DNA from: Blastococcus sp. CCUG 61487
GTDB taxonomy: Bacteria; Actinomycetota; Actinomycetes; Mycobacteriales; Geodermatophilaceae
Direction of reading: 5' to 3'
Length of the DNA stretch: 61,834 nucleotides
Assembly (NCBI RefSeq): GCF_005222955.1
Contig: NZ_LWUA01000286.1
Coordinates: 1 to 61,834 of the forward strand
The number at the start of each line of letters is the position of its first letter. The stretch's first letter is position 1. The notes under the pieces are model-generated. The model was not told the origin of the DNA. It ran no database searches and was given only the letters and a program-made list of their open reading frames with translations. Shown here piece after piece: positions 1-8,317 of the stretch. Both the position numbers and the translations under genes were made by a program.

Positions 1-21
1 GACCATGGGATGTCTGACCCG

Positions 22-465
22 TCACTCGCGCGGCACGAGCGAGGCCACGAGCGCCGCGCCGCAGACCACCAGCGCCACGTAGGTGCCGGGAACCCCGGGC
101 GGCGTGCCCTGGGTGACCAGGGGCTTCATCCCGCCCACGAGCAGCCGGAGCAGCGCCTCCAGCACGGCGACGGCCAGCATCAGCGGCACGAGCCCGCGGT
201 AGCGCGCGAGCACGACCCAGCCGAGCAGCGCCACCAGCAGCTGCGCGCCACCCCACTGCGCGAGCAGGGCGACCGCGTTGCCGCCGCCCTCGACGTCGAG
301 GTCGATCGTCGCGATCGAGCCGGCGCCGCTGTCGCCCAGGAACAGGTGCAGCAGGCTGCGCACCGTCGTGACCGCGGTGTAGCCGGCCAGGACGACGACC
401 GCCCACCGGGCGCCGCGGTACTCGGCCGCCTGCCGGGGGAGCAGCAGCCCGGGCTGCGGGCGCAC
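22..465 (-). CDS. Small integral membrane protein of unknown function
   Basis: A 147-residue protein with four hydrophobic stretches (about residues 20-45, 60-85, 90-110 and 125-143) and an Arg-rich N-terminus, so probably a four-helix inner-membrane protein. The central loop carries an acidic patch (IDLDVEGGG). I do not recognise the family. It lies 9 bp downstream of the VOC gene on the same strand and is probably co-transcribed with it. The ATG start is the first in frame. Confidence 0.6.
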   Translation of the reverse strand: MRPQPGLLLPRQAAEYRGARWAVVVLAGYTAVTTVRSLLHLFLGDSGAGSIATIDLDVEGGGNAVALLAQWGGAQLLVALLGWVVLARYRGLVPLMLAVAVLEALLRLLVGGMKPLVTQGTPPGVPGTYVALVVCGAALVASLVPRE

Positions 466-474
466 GGGAGGTGC

Positions 475-867
475 CTAGACCCAGAGCTCGAACTGGATGC
501 CGTCGGGATCCTCGAAGGAGACGAACCGGCCGAGATCCAGGACGCGCACCGGCGAGTGCGGCACCCCCAGCTCGTCGAGGTGGGCGATCCACCGGTCCAG
601 CTCCGCCTCGTCGGCGACCTTGAAGGCCAGGTGGTCCAGGCCGGTGCGCCGGTGGTCGAAGGCGTCCGCGGGGCCGTCGTCGTACTGGCAGAGTCCCAGG
701 ACGAAGAACGTCGAGGGCTCGAGCAGCAGGATCCGCGGCGAGCCGGCCTCGTCGCCGCCGTAGCGGCGCAGCTCCTGCAGGCCGAGCACGCGCTGGTACC
801 ACGCGGCGCTGGCCTCCATGTCCCGGACGGTGAGGGCGACGTGCGACGCGCCGGAGAGGGTGGGCAT
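475..867 (-). CDS. VOC (glyoxalase/bleomycin-resistance/dioxygenase) family protein
   Basis: The 130-residue product opens with SHVALTVRDMEASAAWYQ, the usual first beta-alpha unit of the vicinal oxygen chelate fold. It ends FVSFEDPDGIQFELW, the usual closing metal-side strand. The His near residue 8 and Glu near residue 127 are the expected metal ligands. The length fits a single-domain VOC enzyme. ATG 867 is chosen because the fold begins right after it; upstream codons encode Arg-rich sequence unlike the family. Whether it is a lyase, dioxygenase or resistance protein cannot be told from sequence. Confidence 0.85.
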   Translation of the reverse strand: MPTLSGASHVALTVRDMEASAAWYQRVLGLQELRRYGGDEAGSPRILLLEPSTFFVLGLCQYDDGPADAFDHRRTGLDHLAFKVADEAELDRWIAHLDELGVPHSPVRVLDLGRFVSFEDPDGIQFELWV

Positions 868-1067
868 GCCGCGATCGTGGCAGCCGCCCGGCGGCCTGAC
901 CAGCAGCGACGGACCGTCACCGACCGTTCGTGGTGATGTGCCCGACAATTCGTTCCGGCTCCGCTCCGGCCGGCGGTAGGTTCTCGCTGCCGTTCCACGG
1001 CATCGCGGGCGTGCCGAGCCACGACCCTCGCGCACACGTCGCCTTCGGACCACCAGGAGCACCGCCC

Positions 1068-2555
1068 GTGACCACGCACGCGCCGACCAGCGAGCAGGCG
1101 TACCCCGAGAAGATCGACGGGGCCGTCCTCAGGATCGCCGGCGTCGTCGTCCTCGGCGCGATCATGTCGATCCTCGACATCACCGTCGTCAGCGTCGCGC
1201 TGCCGACCTTCCAAGAGGCCTTCGGCGCCACCTACGCCACCGTCGCCTGGACCATGACGGCGTACACCCTGGCCCTGGCCACCGTCATCCCGCTCACCGG
1301 CTGGGCCGCCGACCGCTTCGGCACCAAGCGCCTCTACCTCGCGGCGCTGTTCCTCTTCACCGCCGGATCCGTGCTGTGCGCGATGGCCACCTCGATCGAG
1401 CTGCTCATCGCCTTCCGGGTCGTGCAGGGCCTCGGTGGCGGCATGCTGATGCCCCTGGGCATGACGATCCTGACCCGAGCGGCCGGCCCCGACCGGATCG
1501 GCCGGCTCATGGCCATCCTGGGCATCCCGATGCTGCTCGGCCCGATTACGGGGCCGATCCTCGGCGGCTGGCTCATCGACATCGCCTCGTGGCACTGGAT
1601 CTTCCTGATCAACCTGCCGATCGGCATCGCCGCCCTGGCCTACGCGCTGTGGGTGCTCCCCGCGGACGAGCCGAGCGAGAGCGAGTCGTTCGACTTCCTG
1701 GGCATGCTGCTGCTCTCGCCCGGCCTGGCGCTGTTCCTCTTCGGCGTCTCGTCGATCGCCGAGGGCGGCGAGGGCGCGTCCTTCGGTCCGCGGGTGTGGG
1801 TGTCGGCGGCCATCGGCGTGCTGCTGATCCTGGCCTTCGTCCGGCACGCCCTGCGCACGGAGAAGCCGCTGATCGACCTGCGGCTGTTCACCAACCGCCG
1901 GCTGACCATCGCGACGGTGGCGATGTTCGTCTTCGTCATCGCCTTCATGGGAGCCGGGCTGCTGTTCCCGTCCTACTTCCTGACCGTGCGCGGTGAGACG
2001 ACCCTGATGGCCGGCCTGCTGATCGCGCCGCAGGGCCTGGGCGCGATGGTCACGATGCCCATCGCCGGCGTCCTCGCCGACAGGGTGCCGATCGGCCGCA
2101 CGGTACCGGTGGCGCTGCTCGTGATGGCCGCCGGCTTCTTCGTCTTCACCCAGGTCGGCGCCGACACGTCCTACGTCGTGCTCTGCGGTGCGCTGTTCGT
2201 GATGGGCCTCGGCATGGGCGGCACGATGATGCCGATCATGACCTCGGCGCTGAAGTCGCTGACCCACCAGCAGGTGGCCCGCGGCTCGACGCTGGTGAAC
2301 ATCGTCCAGCAGATCGGTGGCTCGATCGGGACGGCCGTGCTGTCGGTGGTGCTGACCAACCAGCTCACGTCGACGCCGTCGGGTCCGGTGGACCCGCTGG
2401 AGTTCGTCGCCGACGGCTTCGGGACGACGTTCACCGTGGCGTTCGTCCTGGTCCTGCTGGCGCTGATCCCGGTCGCCTTCCTGCCCCGCAGGCGCGAGCC
2501 GTCGCAGCTCCTGGACGACGTCGACGGTCCGGCCGCCCCGGTCCTGGTGCACTGA
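1068..2555 (+). CDS. DHA2-family MFS multidrug transporter (EmrB/QacA type, 14 TM)
   Basis: This 495-residue polytopic membrane protein is a proton-driven drug exporter of the EmrB/QacA group. TM1 is followed by DITVVSVALPTF, the DHA2 motif D1. GWAADRFGTKRLYL is the MFS motif A loop, and LGPITGPILGGWL is the antiporter motif C. Fourteen hydrophobic segments are countable. GTG 1068 is preferred over upstream codons: an AGGAG sits about nine bases before it and the N-terminus then leads directly into TM1. It is convergent with the HOLD gene, with 18 bp between the stop codons. Confidence 0.92.
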   Translation: MTTHAPTSEQAYPEKIDGAVLRIAGVVVLGAIMSILDITVVSVALPTFQEAFGATYATVAWTMTAYTLALATVIPLTGWAADRFGTKRLYLAALFLFTAGSVLCAMATSIELLIAFRVVQGLGGGMLMPLGMTILTRAAGPDRIGRLMAILGIPMLLGPITGPILGGWLIDIASWHWIFLINLPIGIAALAYALWVLPADEPSESESFDFLGMLLLSPGLALFLFGVSSIAEGGEGASFGPRVWVSAAIGVLLILAFVRHALRTEKPLIDLRLFTNRRLTIATVAMFVFVIAFMGAGLLFPSYFLTVRGETTLMAGLLIAPQGLGAMVTMPIAGVLADRVPIGRTVPVALLVMAAGFFVFTQVGADTSYVVLCGALFVMGLGMGGTMMPIMTSALKSLTHQQVARGSTLVNIVQQIGGSIGTAVLSVVLTNQLTSTPSGPVDPLEFVADGFGTTFTVAFVLVLLALIPVAFLPRRREPSQLLDDVDGPAAPVLVH

Positions 2556-2573
2556 CCCGCGCGCACGGCGCGA

Positions 2574-3269
2574 TCAGGCCCGGTCGAGCAGCTCCTGCAG
2601 AGCCGCGGCGGCCAGCTGCACCGAGGTGATCGCGCTCAGCCCGACGAGGTTGCGCTGCGCGTCGGTGAGGGGCAGCGCGTCCAGGAGCTCGTCCAGCTCC
2701 GCCCCGTGGTGCGGGTCCAGCTCGGCGTGGAGGAGCAGGGTGCGGAACGCCTCGGCGCCGTACCCGGTCGCGGTCCGCATCCGCTCGATCTCCTCCGGCG
2801 CCGGCGGATAGCCCTCGAGCAGCCCGATGTAGCCGAGCAGGCCGACGGGGTGGACGTGCTGGACCCAGTAGTACTGGGCGCCGACGAGGGCCGCGACCGA
2901 CGGCGAGGGCACGACGGCGCGGACCTCCTCGGCCGCGACCCCGACGGCCGCCAGGTCGGCGAGCAGCCACTCGTCGTGGCCGCGTTCCTCGGGGACGTGG
3001 TGCTCCAGGTAGTCGGCCAGGAGCACGGCGACCGGGTCGTCGGGCAGCCGGCGGCAGGCGGCCAGCGCGGTCTCCATGAGCGGCACGCTGGCCCGGATCT
3101 TGGTGTGCGCGAGCACCAGGTACCGCGGATAGAGCTCGCGCAGCGCGGGGTGGCCCATGAGCCGGCGTCCCTGGACGAGCAGGACCGGGAGCGCCAGCTC
3201 CAGGATGCCGCGCAGCCGTCGGCTCTCCGCCGTCGTCGAGGACGTCGGGCCGGCGCTCGGCGGGGCCAC
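2574..3269 (-). CDS. Iron-containing redox enzyme (heme-oxygenase-like diiron, HOLD)
   Basis: The 231-residue all-helical protein carries the characteristic HHVPEERGHDEWLLADL block, whose His and Glu residues are the expected diiron ligands in heme-oxygenase-like diiron proteins. A second ligand set is visible in LLLHAELDPHHGAELDELL. Members oxidise small metabolites or fatty acids; no substrate can be assigned. The start is taken as GTG 3269, eight bases after the stop of the upstream 85-residue gene, so the two are probably translationally linked. Confidence 0.82.
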   Translation of the reverse strand: MAPPSAGPTSSTTAESRRLRGILELALPVLLVQGRRLMGHPALRELYPRYLVLAHTKIRASVPLMETALAACRRLPDDPVAVLLADYLEHHVPEERGHDEWLLADLAAVGVAAEEVRAVVPSPSVAALVGAQYYWVQHVHPVGLLGYIGLLEGYPPAPEEIERMRTATGYGAEAFRTLLLHAELDPHHGAELDELLDALPLTDAQRNLVGLSAITSVQLAAAALQELLDRA

Positions 3270-3277
3270 GGCGGGGC

Positions 3278-3535
3278 CTACAGGAATTCCTGCTGGCCGC
3301 CGGGGTCCTCGAAGTAGAAGTGGTTCTCGACCAGCACGCGCATCGTCGCCATCAGGGCCCGGCGCTGGTCGGGCGTGAGGCTCCGCAGCTGCTCGCGCAC
3401 CGGCTCCGGGATCTGGTCGTAGTACTCGACCTGGGCGCCGAGCTTCTCGGGATCGGTCTCGGGATCCCGGGTCATGAGCCGGCCCAGGTCGGCGAGCGCG
3501 ACCCTGGCAGCGTCCCAGCGGGGTGCTTCGTCCAT
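3278..3535 (-). CDS. Small conserved-looking protein upstream of HOLD enzyme
   Basis: An 85-residue acidic protein (VEYYDQIPEPVREQLRSL, then a C-terminal NHFYFEDPGGQQEFL). I do not recognise a named domain. It reads as soluble and mostly helical. It sits immediately upstream of the diiron redox gene with eight bases between stop and next start, so it is probably a dedicated partner. A GGGAAGG stretch precedes the ATG at 3535. Confidence 0.65.
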   Translation of the reverse strand: MDEAPRWDAARVALADLGRLMTRDPETDPEKLGAQVEYYDQIPEPVREQLRSLTPDQRRALMATMRVLVENHFYFEDPGGQQEFL

Positions 3536-3710
3536 CGGACCTTCCCCCTTCCGACCGGTGGGGCCCGGCCAGTAGGGCGCAGCCCCGCCGGCCTGTCAAG
3601 CGGGTCCGTCGCGGTGCGCGAGCCGGGCCGGCGTCCCTTGTGGAGCGTCGGCCGGTTGCCCAGACTGGCCAGCGGCCGAAGACGGGCCACCGCACGAGAC
3701 GAGCGGCGTC

Positions 3711-6700
3711 ATGGTCAGCAGCCCGCCGGACCGGGTCGACAGTCCACCGGTGATGGCGCACGGCTCGCGCAAGATCGTCACGGTGCTGTTCGCCGACATG
3801 GTCGAGTCGACGGTGCTGGCCGAGGAGCTCGACCCGGAGGCCTTCCGCGGGCTCATGGACCGCTACTTCGCAGCGGCCGAGGAGGCGGTCACCCGGCACG
3901 GCGGGTACGTAGAGAAGTTCATCGGGGATGCCGTGATGGCGGTGTTCGGCATCCCGAAGCTGCACGAGGACGACGCTTTGCGCGCCGTCTCCGCCGCCGT
4001 CGAGCTCCGCGACCGGGTCCGGGCGCTGGGCGAGGAGTTCACCGCCGCCTACGGGCAGACCGTCGTCCTCCGCCTCGGCGTGGAGTCCGGCGAGGCGGTG
4101 GCCGGCGTGCGCGGCCGCGACGAGCTCTACGTGACCGGCCCGACGGTCAGCACGGCGGCCCGGCTCGAGCAGGTCGCCCCGCCCGGGAGCGTCCTCGTCG
4201 GGGAGGCTGCCTACCGCCTCGTCCGGGACGCCGTGGTGGCCGACGAGCACGGCCCGCTGGCGCTCAAGGGCAAGCGGGACGCGGTGACGGCGTGGGAGGT
4301 GCACCGGGTCGTCCCCGGGGCCGCCGGCCTCAAGCGGCGGCTCAACGCCGTCCTCGTGGGCCGCGAGGCAGAGCTCGACCGGCTGCTGGCCGCCTTCGAC
4401 AGGACCACCGACGGCGGCTTCCAGCTGGTCACCGTCATCGGGGACGCCGGCGTGGGCAAGACGCGCCTGGGCAGGGAGCTGGTCACCCGGCTCGACGGGC
4501 GCGCCCGCGTGCTCACCGGCCGCTGCCTGCCCTACGGCGAGGGCATCACCTTCTGGCCGGTGTCCGAGGTGCTCCGCGAGCTCGCCGGCATCGGCGTCGC
4601 CGAGTCCCCGGCGGACGCGGTGCGGAAGCTGCGGACCCTGCTCCCGCCCGGCCGCGAGGCCGAGCTGGTCGTCGCCCGACTGGCGGGCCTGCTCGGCGAC
4701 GACACGACGCAGCCGGCGGTCCAGGAGCTGTTCTGGGCGATCCGCAAGCTGCTCGAGCTGCTGGCCGGCGAGCGCCCCCTCGTCGTGCTCTTCGACGACA
4801 TCCACTGGGCCGAGCCGACGTTCCTCCAGCTGCTCGAGTACCTCGCCGACTGGGCGGTGCGCGCGCCGATCCTGGTCTGCTGCATGGCGCGCCGCGAACT
4901 GCTCGACGACCGGCCCGACTGGGCGATCTCCCGGCCGGGCGCCGAGGTGCTGACGCTGCAGCCGCTGGACGAGGAGCAGACACGGCGGCTGGTCGAGGGG
5001 CTGGTCGGCAGCGGCCGGGTGGACAGGGACGCCGAGGCGCGGATCAGCAGCGTGGCGGAGGGCAATCCGCTGTTCGTCGAGGAGATGCTGCGCATGCTCG
5101 CCGACTCCGGGGAGCTCCGCCTGGAGGACGGGCAGTGGGTGCTGGACAGGTCGCTGGCGGAGGTGCCGATCCCGTCGACGATCCAGGCGCTGATGTCGGC
5201 GCGCCTGGAGCGGTTGGACCCCGAGCAGCTCGGCGTCCTCGAGCGGGCCGCCGTCGTCGGGCAGGTGTTCGGCTGGGGCGACGTGGCCGCGCTGTGCGAG
5301 GACGACGGACTGGCCACCCGGACGGCGGCCAACCTGCAGGCGCTCATGCGCAAGCAGCTGATCCGGCCACGGCACGACGACCCCGGGGACGACGACGCGT
5401 TCGAGTTCGCCCACGCCCTCGTCCGCGACACCGCCTACCAGCTGATCCCCAAGGCGACGCGGGCCGCGCTGCACGAGCGGTTCGCCGGCTGGGCCGACCG
5501 CACCCTCGGCGGCGGGGCGCCCGGCTTCGAGGAGATCGTGGGCTACCACCTCGAGCGGGCCTACCGCCTGCTGCTCGAGCTGGGGCCGCCGACGGCGCAC
5601 ACGGCGGAGCTCGCCGACCGGGCGTTCGCCGAGCTCTCCGTGGCCGGGCTGCGGGCCTACGCCCGCGGCGACATGCCCGCCGCGGTCACGTTCCTGGACC
5701 GGGCCCGGCGGGTGCTGGCCGAGGGCCGGCCCGAGCGCGCCACCGTGCTGCCCCGGCTGGCCTTCGCGCTGATGGAGACCGGTGCGCTCGGGCTGCTGCA
5801 GGACGTCATGGCGGAGCTGGACACGGCGGCGGAGACCGGCGACGAGGCGCTGCGGGGTCGCGCGACGGTGCTGCGGCTCTACCTGCGGCTGTTCACCGAT
5901 CCCATCGGCTGGGCCGACGTCGCCGGCCCCGAGGCGGAACGGGCCGCGGGCGCCTTCACCGCGCTGGGCGACGAGCGGGGCCTGGCCATGGCCTCCTCGC
6001 TGCTCGGCCTGGTGACGATGATGCAGGGCCGGTTCGGTGCGGCCGAGGGCCGGTGGACCGAGGCGAACCTGCACGCGCGCCGGGCCGGGGACACCCGCGA
6101 CGAGCTGGAGGCGCTGTCGTGGGTGCCGCTGGTCGTGTGGGCGGGACCGACGCCGTCGGACGAGGGGTTGCGCCGCTGCGCCGCCGTCCTCGTGCAGGGC
6201 GAGGGCGACAAGAAGGTGATGGGCAGCGCGTTGACCGCGCGAGGGGCGTTCCAGGCCGGCCTCGGCAGGTTCGAGGAGGCCCGCGACTCGCTGCGGCGGG
6301 CGCACGGGCTGCTGGACGAGGTGGCGCTGGCGGTGTGGCTGGCCGGTCCCTACGCGCAGTTCGCCGGCTGGGTGGAGCTGCTGGCCGGGGACACCGGCGC
6401 GGCCGAGCGGGTGCTCCGCGAGGGCTTCGTGCGGCTGCGCGAGATCGGGGAGATGTCCTGGTTCTCGACGGTCGCCGGACTCCTGGCGGAGGCGGTGCTC
6501 CAGGCGGACCGGCTCGCGGAGGCCGGGGGGCTGGCCGCCGAGAGCCGGGACGCCGCCGCACCCGACGACGTCTACTCGCAGGTCGTCTGGCGGACCGTGG
6601 CGGCCGCGGTGGACGCGCGCGGCGGGCGGACCGACGACGCCGAGCGCCTCGCCCGCGAGGCCGTCGAGCTGGTGTCGCGGACCGACTTCCTGCACCTGCA

Positions 6701-6881
6701 GTGGTACGCGCTGCTCGGCCTGGCCCGCGTCCTGGAGCTGACCGGCCGCGCCGAGGAGGCCGCGACCGCCGCCGACGAGGCAGCGGACGCGGCTCGCCGC
6801 AAGGGCAGCACGGTGGCCGAGGCGCGCGCCGTGGAGACGGCGTCCCGGCTGCGGGGGAGCGCGACCGCGACGCCGGGGTGA
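3711..6881 (+). CDS. Adenylate/guanylate cyclase domain fused to AAA ATPase and TPR-like repeats
   Basis: The 1056-residue regulator has three parts. Residues 20-200 form a class III nucleotide cyclase domain with metal Asp29 and Asp73 (KFIGDAVMAVFG) and purine-site Lys69. Residues 215-600 form an AAA/STAND-like ATPase with Walker A GDAGVGKT (244-251) and Walker B VVLFDDIHW (about 358-366). The remaining 450 residues are helical TPR-like repeats rich in Ala/Leu/Arg. The catalytic Asn of the usual VNxAAR motif is Ser147 here (VSTAAR), while Arg151 is kept, so cyclase activity may be weak or lost. It is convergent with the caspase-like gene, the two stops being only four bases apart. Confidence 0.88.
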   Translation: MVSSPPDRVDSPPVMAHGSRKIVTVLFADMVESTVLAEELDPEAFRGLMDRYFAAAEEAVTRHGGYVEKFIGDAVMAVFGIPKLHEDDALRAVSAAVELRDRVRALGEEFTAAYGQTVVLRLGVESGEAVAGVRGRDELYVTGPTVSTAARLEQVAPPGSVLVGEAAYRLVRDAVVADEHGPLALKGKRDAVTAWEVHRVVPGAAGLKRRLNAVLVGREAELDRLLAAFDRTTDGGFQLVTVIGDAGVGKTRLGRELVTRLDGRARVLTGRCLPYGEGITFWPVSEVLRELAGIGVAESPADAVRKLRTLLPPGREAELVVARLAGLLGDDTTQPAVQELFWAIRKLLELLAGERPLVVLFDDIHWAEPTFLQLLEYLADWAVRAPILVCCMARRELLDDRPDWAISRPGAEVLTLQPLDEEQTRRLVEGLVGSGRVDRDAEARISSVAEGNPLFVEEMLRMLADSGELRLEDGQWVLDRSLAEVPIPSTIQALMSARLERLDPEQLGVLERAAVVGQVFGWGDVAALCEDDGLATRTAANLQALMRKQLIRPRHDDPGDDDAFEFAHALVRDTAYQLIPKATRAALHERFAGWADRTLGGGAPGFEEIVGYHLERAYRLLLELGPPTAHTAELADRAFAELSVAGLRAYARGDMPAAVTFLDRARRVLAEGRPERATVLPRLAFALMETGALGLLQDVMAELDTAAETGDEALRGRATVLRLYLRLFTDPIGWADVAGPEAERAAGAFTALGDERGLAMASSLLGLVTMMQGRFGAAEGRWTEANLHARRAGDTRDELEALSWVPLVVWAGPTPSDEGLRRCAAVLVQGEGDKKVMGSALTARGAFQAGLGRFEEARDSLRRAHGLLDEVALAVWLAGPYAQFAGWVELLAGDTGAAERVLREGFVRLREIGEMSWFSTVAGLLAEAVLQADRLAEAGGLAAESRDAAAPDDVYSQVVWRTVAAAVDARGGRTDDAERLAREAVELVSRTDFLHLQWYALLGLARVLELTGRAEEAATAADEAADAARRKGSTVAEARAVETASRLRGSATATPG

Positions 6882-6885
6882 CCGG

Positions 6886-8317
6886 TCAGCCGGCCCGCGA
6901 CGGGAGCGGGGGCAGCCCGACGGTGGGGTCGCCGAGGACCACCATGCTCTGCCGGTCCCGCGCCGCCAGCGTCGTGGCCATCGCGACGCCCGCGGTGTCC
7001 TCGCCGTCGTCGAAGGCGCGGTAGGCGCTGTCCCGCTCGGCGAAGAGCTCGCCGACGTGCGCGTACGTCTCGCGGAGCGCCAGGCCCACCGCGGCGGGCC
7101 GGAACAGGCCGTCGTACAGCCCGGTCCGGATGCTGCTGGTCAGCTTCTGGCCGTTGTAGGGGTTCTGGATGGTCCAGTCGAAGGTCGGCTCGACGTGGCC
7201 GATGAAGGCCCGCAGCGGCCGGGGCGCTCCCAGCAGCGCCTCGGGCAGCGGGGCGACGTGCGCGCCGATGCCGGCGATGCCGGTGAGCACCTGGTCGGCC
7301 CACGACCCGGGTTCCAGCAGTCCCTCGTAGATCGAGCTGCCGTCGCTGCCGGCCGAGCAGCAGGCGTGCGCGTACCAGATCGCCCCGTCCGGCTGCCAGG
7401 CGTCGAGCAGCCGCGCCGGGTCGAGGGTCGAGTAGTCGTCGTCGACCGGTAGCCCGAGGTCGCGCAGCGTGGCGGCGGTGTCGGTCAGCGGGCCGGTCTT
7501 GCCGTGGCTCGTGGTCACGACGAGGCCCGGCGAGCGCTCCGGCGAGGGCCTGGCACAGCGCCGCCGCGGTCGCCTGGTGCTGCCCGCCGTCCAGGTACAG
7601 GGCGCCGGCGCCGATCTCGGAGTCCCCGGCGAGGGCCTTCTGCACCGGGGCCGCGATCGCCGTGCGCATCACCCGCGTGATGTCGGGGGGCCCGTGGTCC
7701 GCGGCCCACACGACGGTGTGCGTGGGTCGGCTCGCCGACCCCGGCCAGTTCCCCAGCAGCGCCGTCACGTAGTTCTCCAGGGCGACACCGGTCAGGGTCA
7801 GCCGGCCGACCGCCGCCGACTGGTTGGCGAGGTACTGGAAGTCCCACGGGATGACGTCGGGACCGCCGTGGAGGAGCAGGTACCGGGGGACGGCTCCGAC
7901 GCCGGTGCCGCGTGTCGAGCCGCTCAGGGCGATGTCCTGCGCGGGCCGGTCGGGATAGTGCCGGCGCAGATGGGTGAACCGCAGCGCCGTCTCCGTGCGG
8001 TACCGCAGGACCGGCGAACCGGGTCGGGCCGCCAGGAGTTCCCGGAGCGGTTCGGGGGCGTCCTCGCCGCGGGCCTTCACGTCGTCGGGCAGCGCGTCGT
8101 CGTCGGGCAGCACCAGGCCCCAGCCCACCCGGGGGTCGGCCCAGTCGGCCGGGTCCGCCGCGGGCTCGGGGGCGAGGAGCTGGGGGAGCCCCTGGCCGTG
8201 CCCGGACAGCGCCCAGCCGCGCGCCCGAGGACCGAGCGGCCCGGCCTGCGCCTCGTCGCCGGTCCAGGCGTTGAGCCGGAGGGCGGACGGATACGCGGGT
8301 CCGGGCTCGGTGGTCAC
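6886..8317 (-). CDS. Caspase-like (His-Cys) cysteine peptidase, reading frame broken by one base
   Basis: Two frames together encode one protein of about 476 residues. Frame one runs from GTG 8317 to about residue 261 (ends LCQALAGA). Frame two resumes as SPGLVVTTSHGKTGPL and runs to 6886. The joined protein has the caspase-fold hallmarks: a strand ending in SHG (His about 271) and a strand followed by HACCSAGSDG (Cys about 319/320). The extra base lies near 7534-7538. The GTG start overlaps the CHAT stop as GTGA, so it is the last gene of a four-gene operon. It could be a recent pseudogene, an assembly error or, less likely, a frameshifting gene. Confidence 0.7.

Noticed and set aside
180-2552. 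790-codon minus-strand frame opposite the DHA2 transporter
   Set aside because: Composition is low-complexity His/Arg/Gln and it is the mirror of a well-supported transporter; no domain.
2574-6695. Very long open frame on the minus strand opposite the cyclase-AAA gene
   Set aside because: Only its last 231 codons (2574-3269) encode a recognisable protein; the rest is His/Arg/Gln-rich antisense of a clear plus-strand gene, typical of very GC-rich DNA.
7500-7560. Programmed +1 frameshifting in the caspase-like gene
   Set aside because: No slippery codon pair, stop codon or Shine-Dalgarno-like stimulator stands at the junction, and nhaA shows the same defect type, so a mutation or sequence error is simpler.
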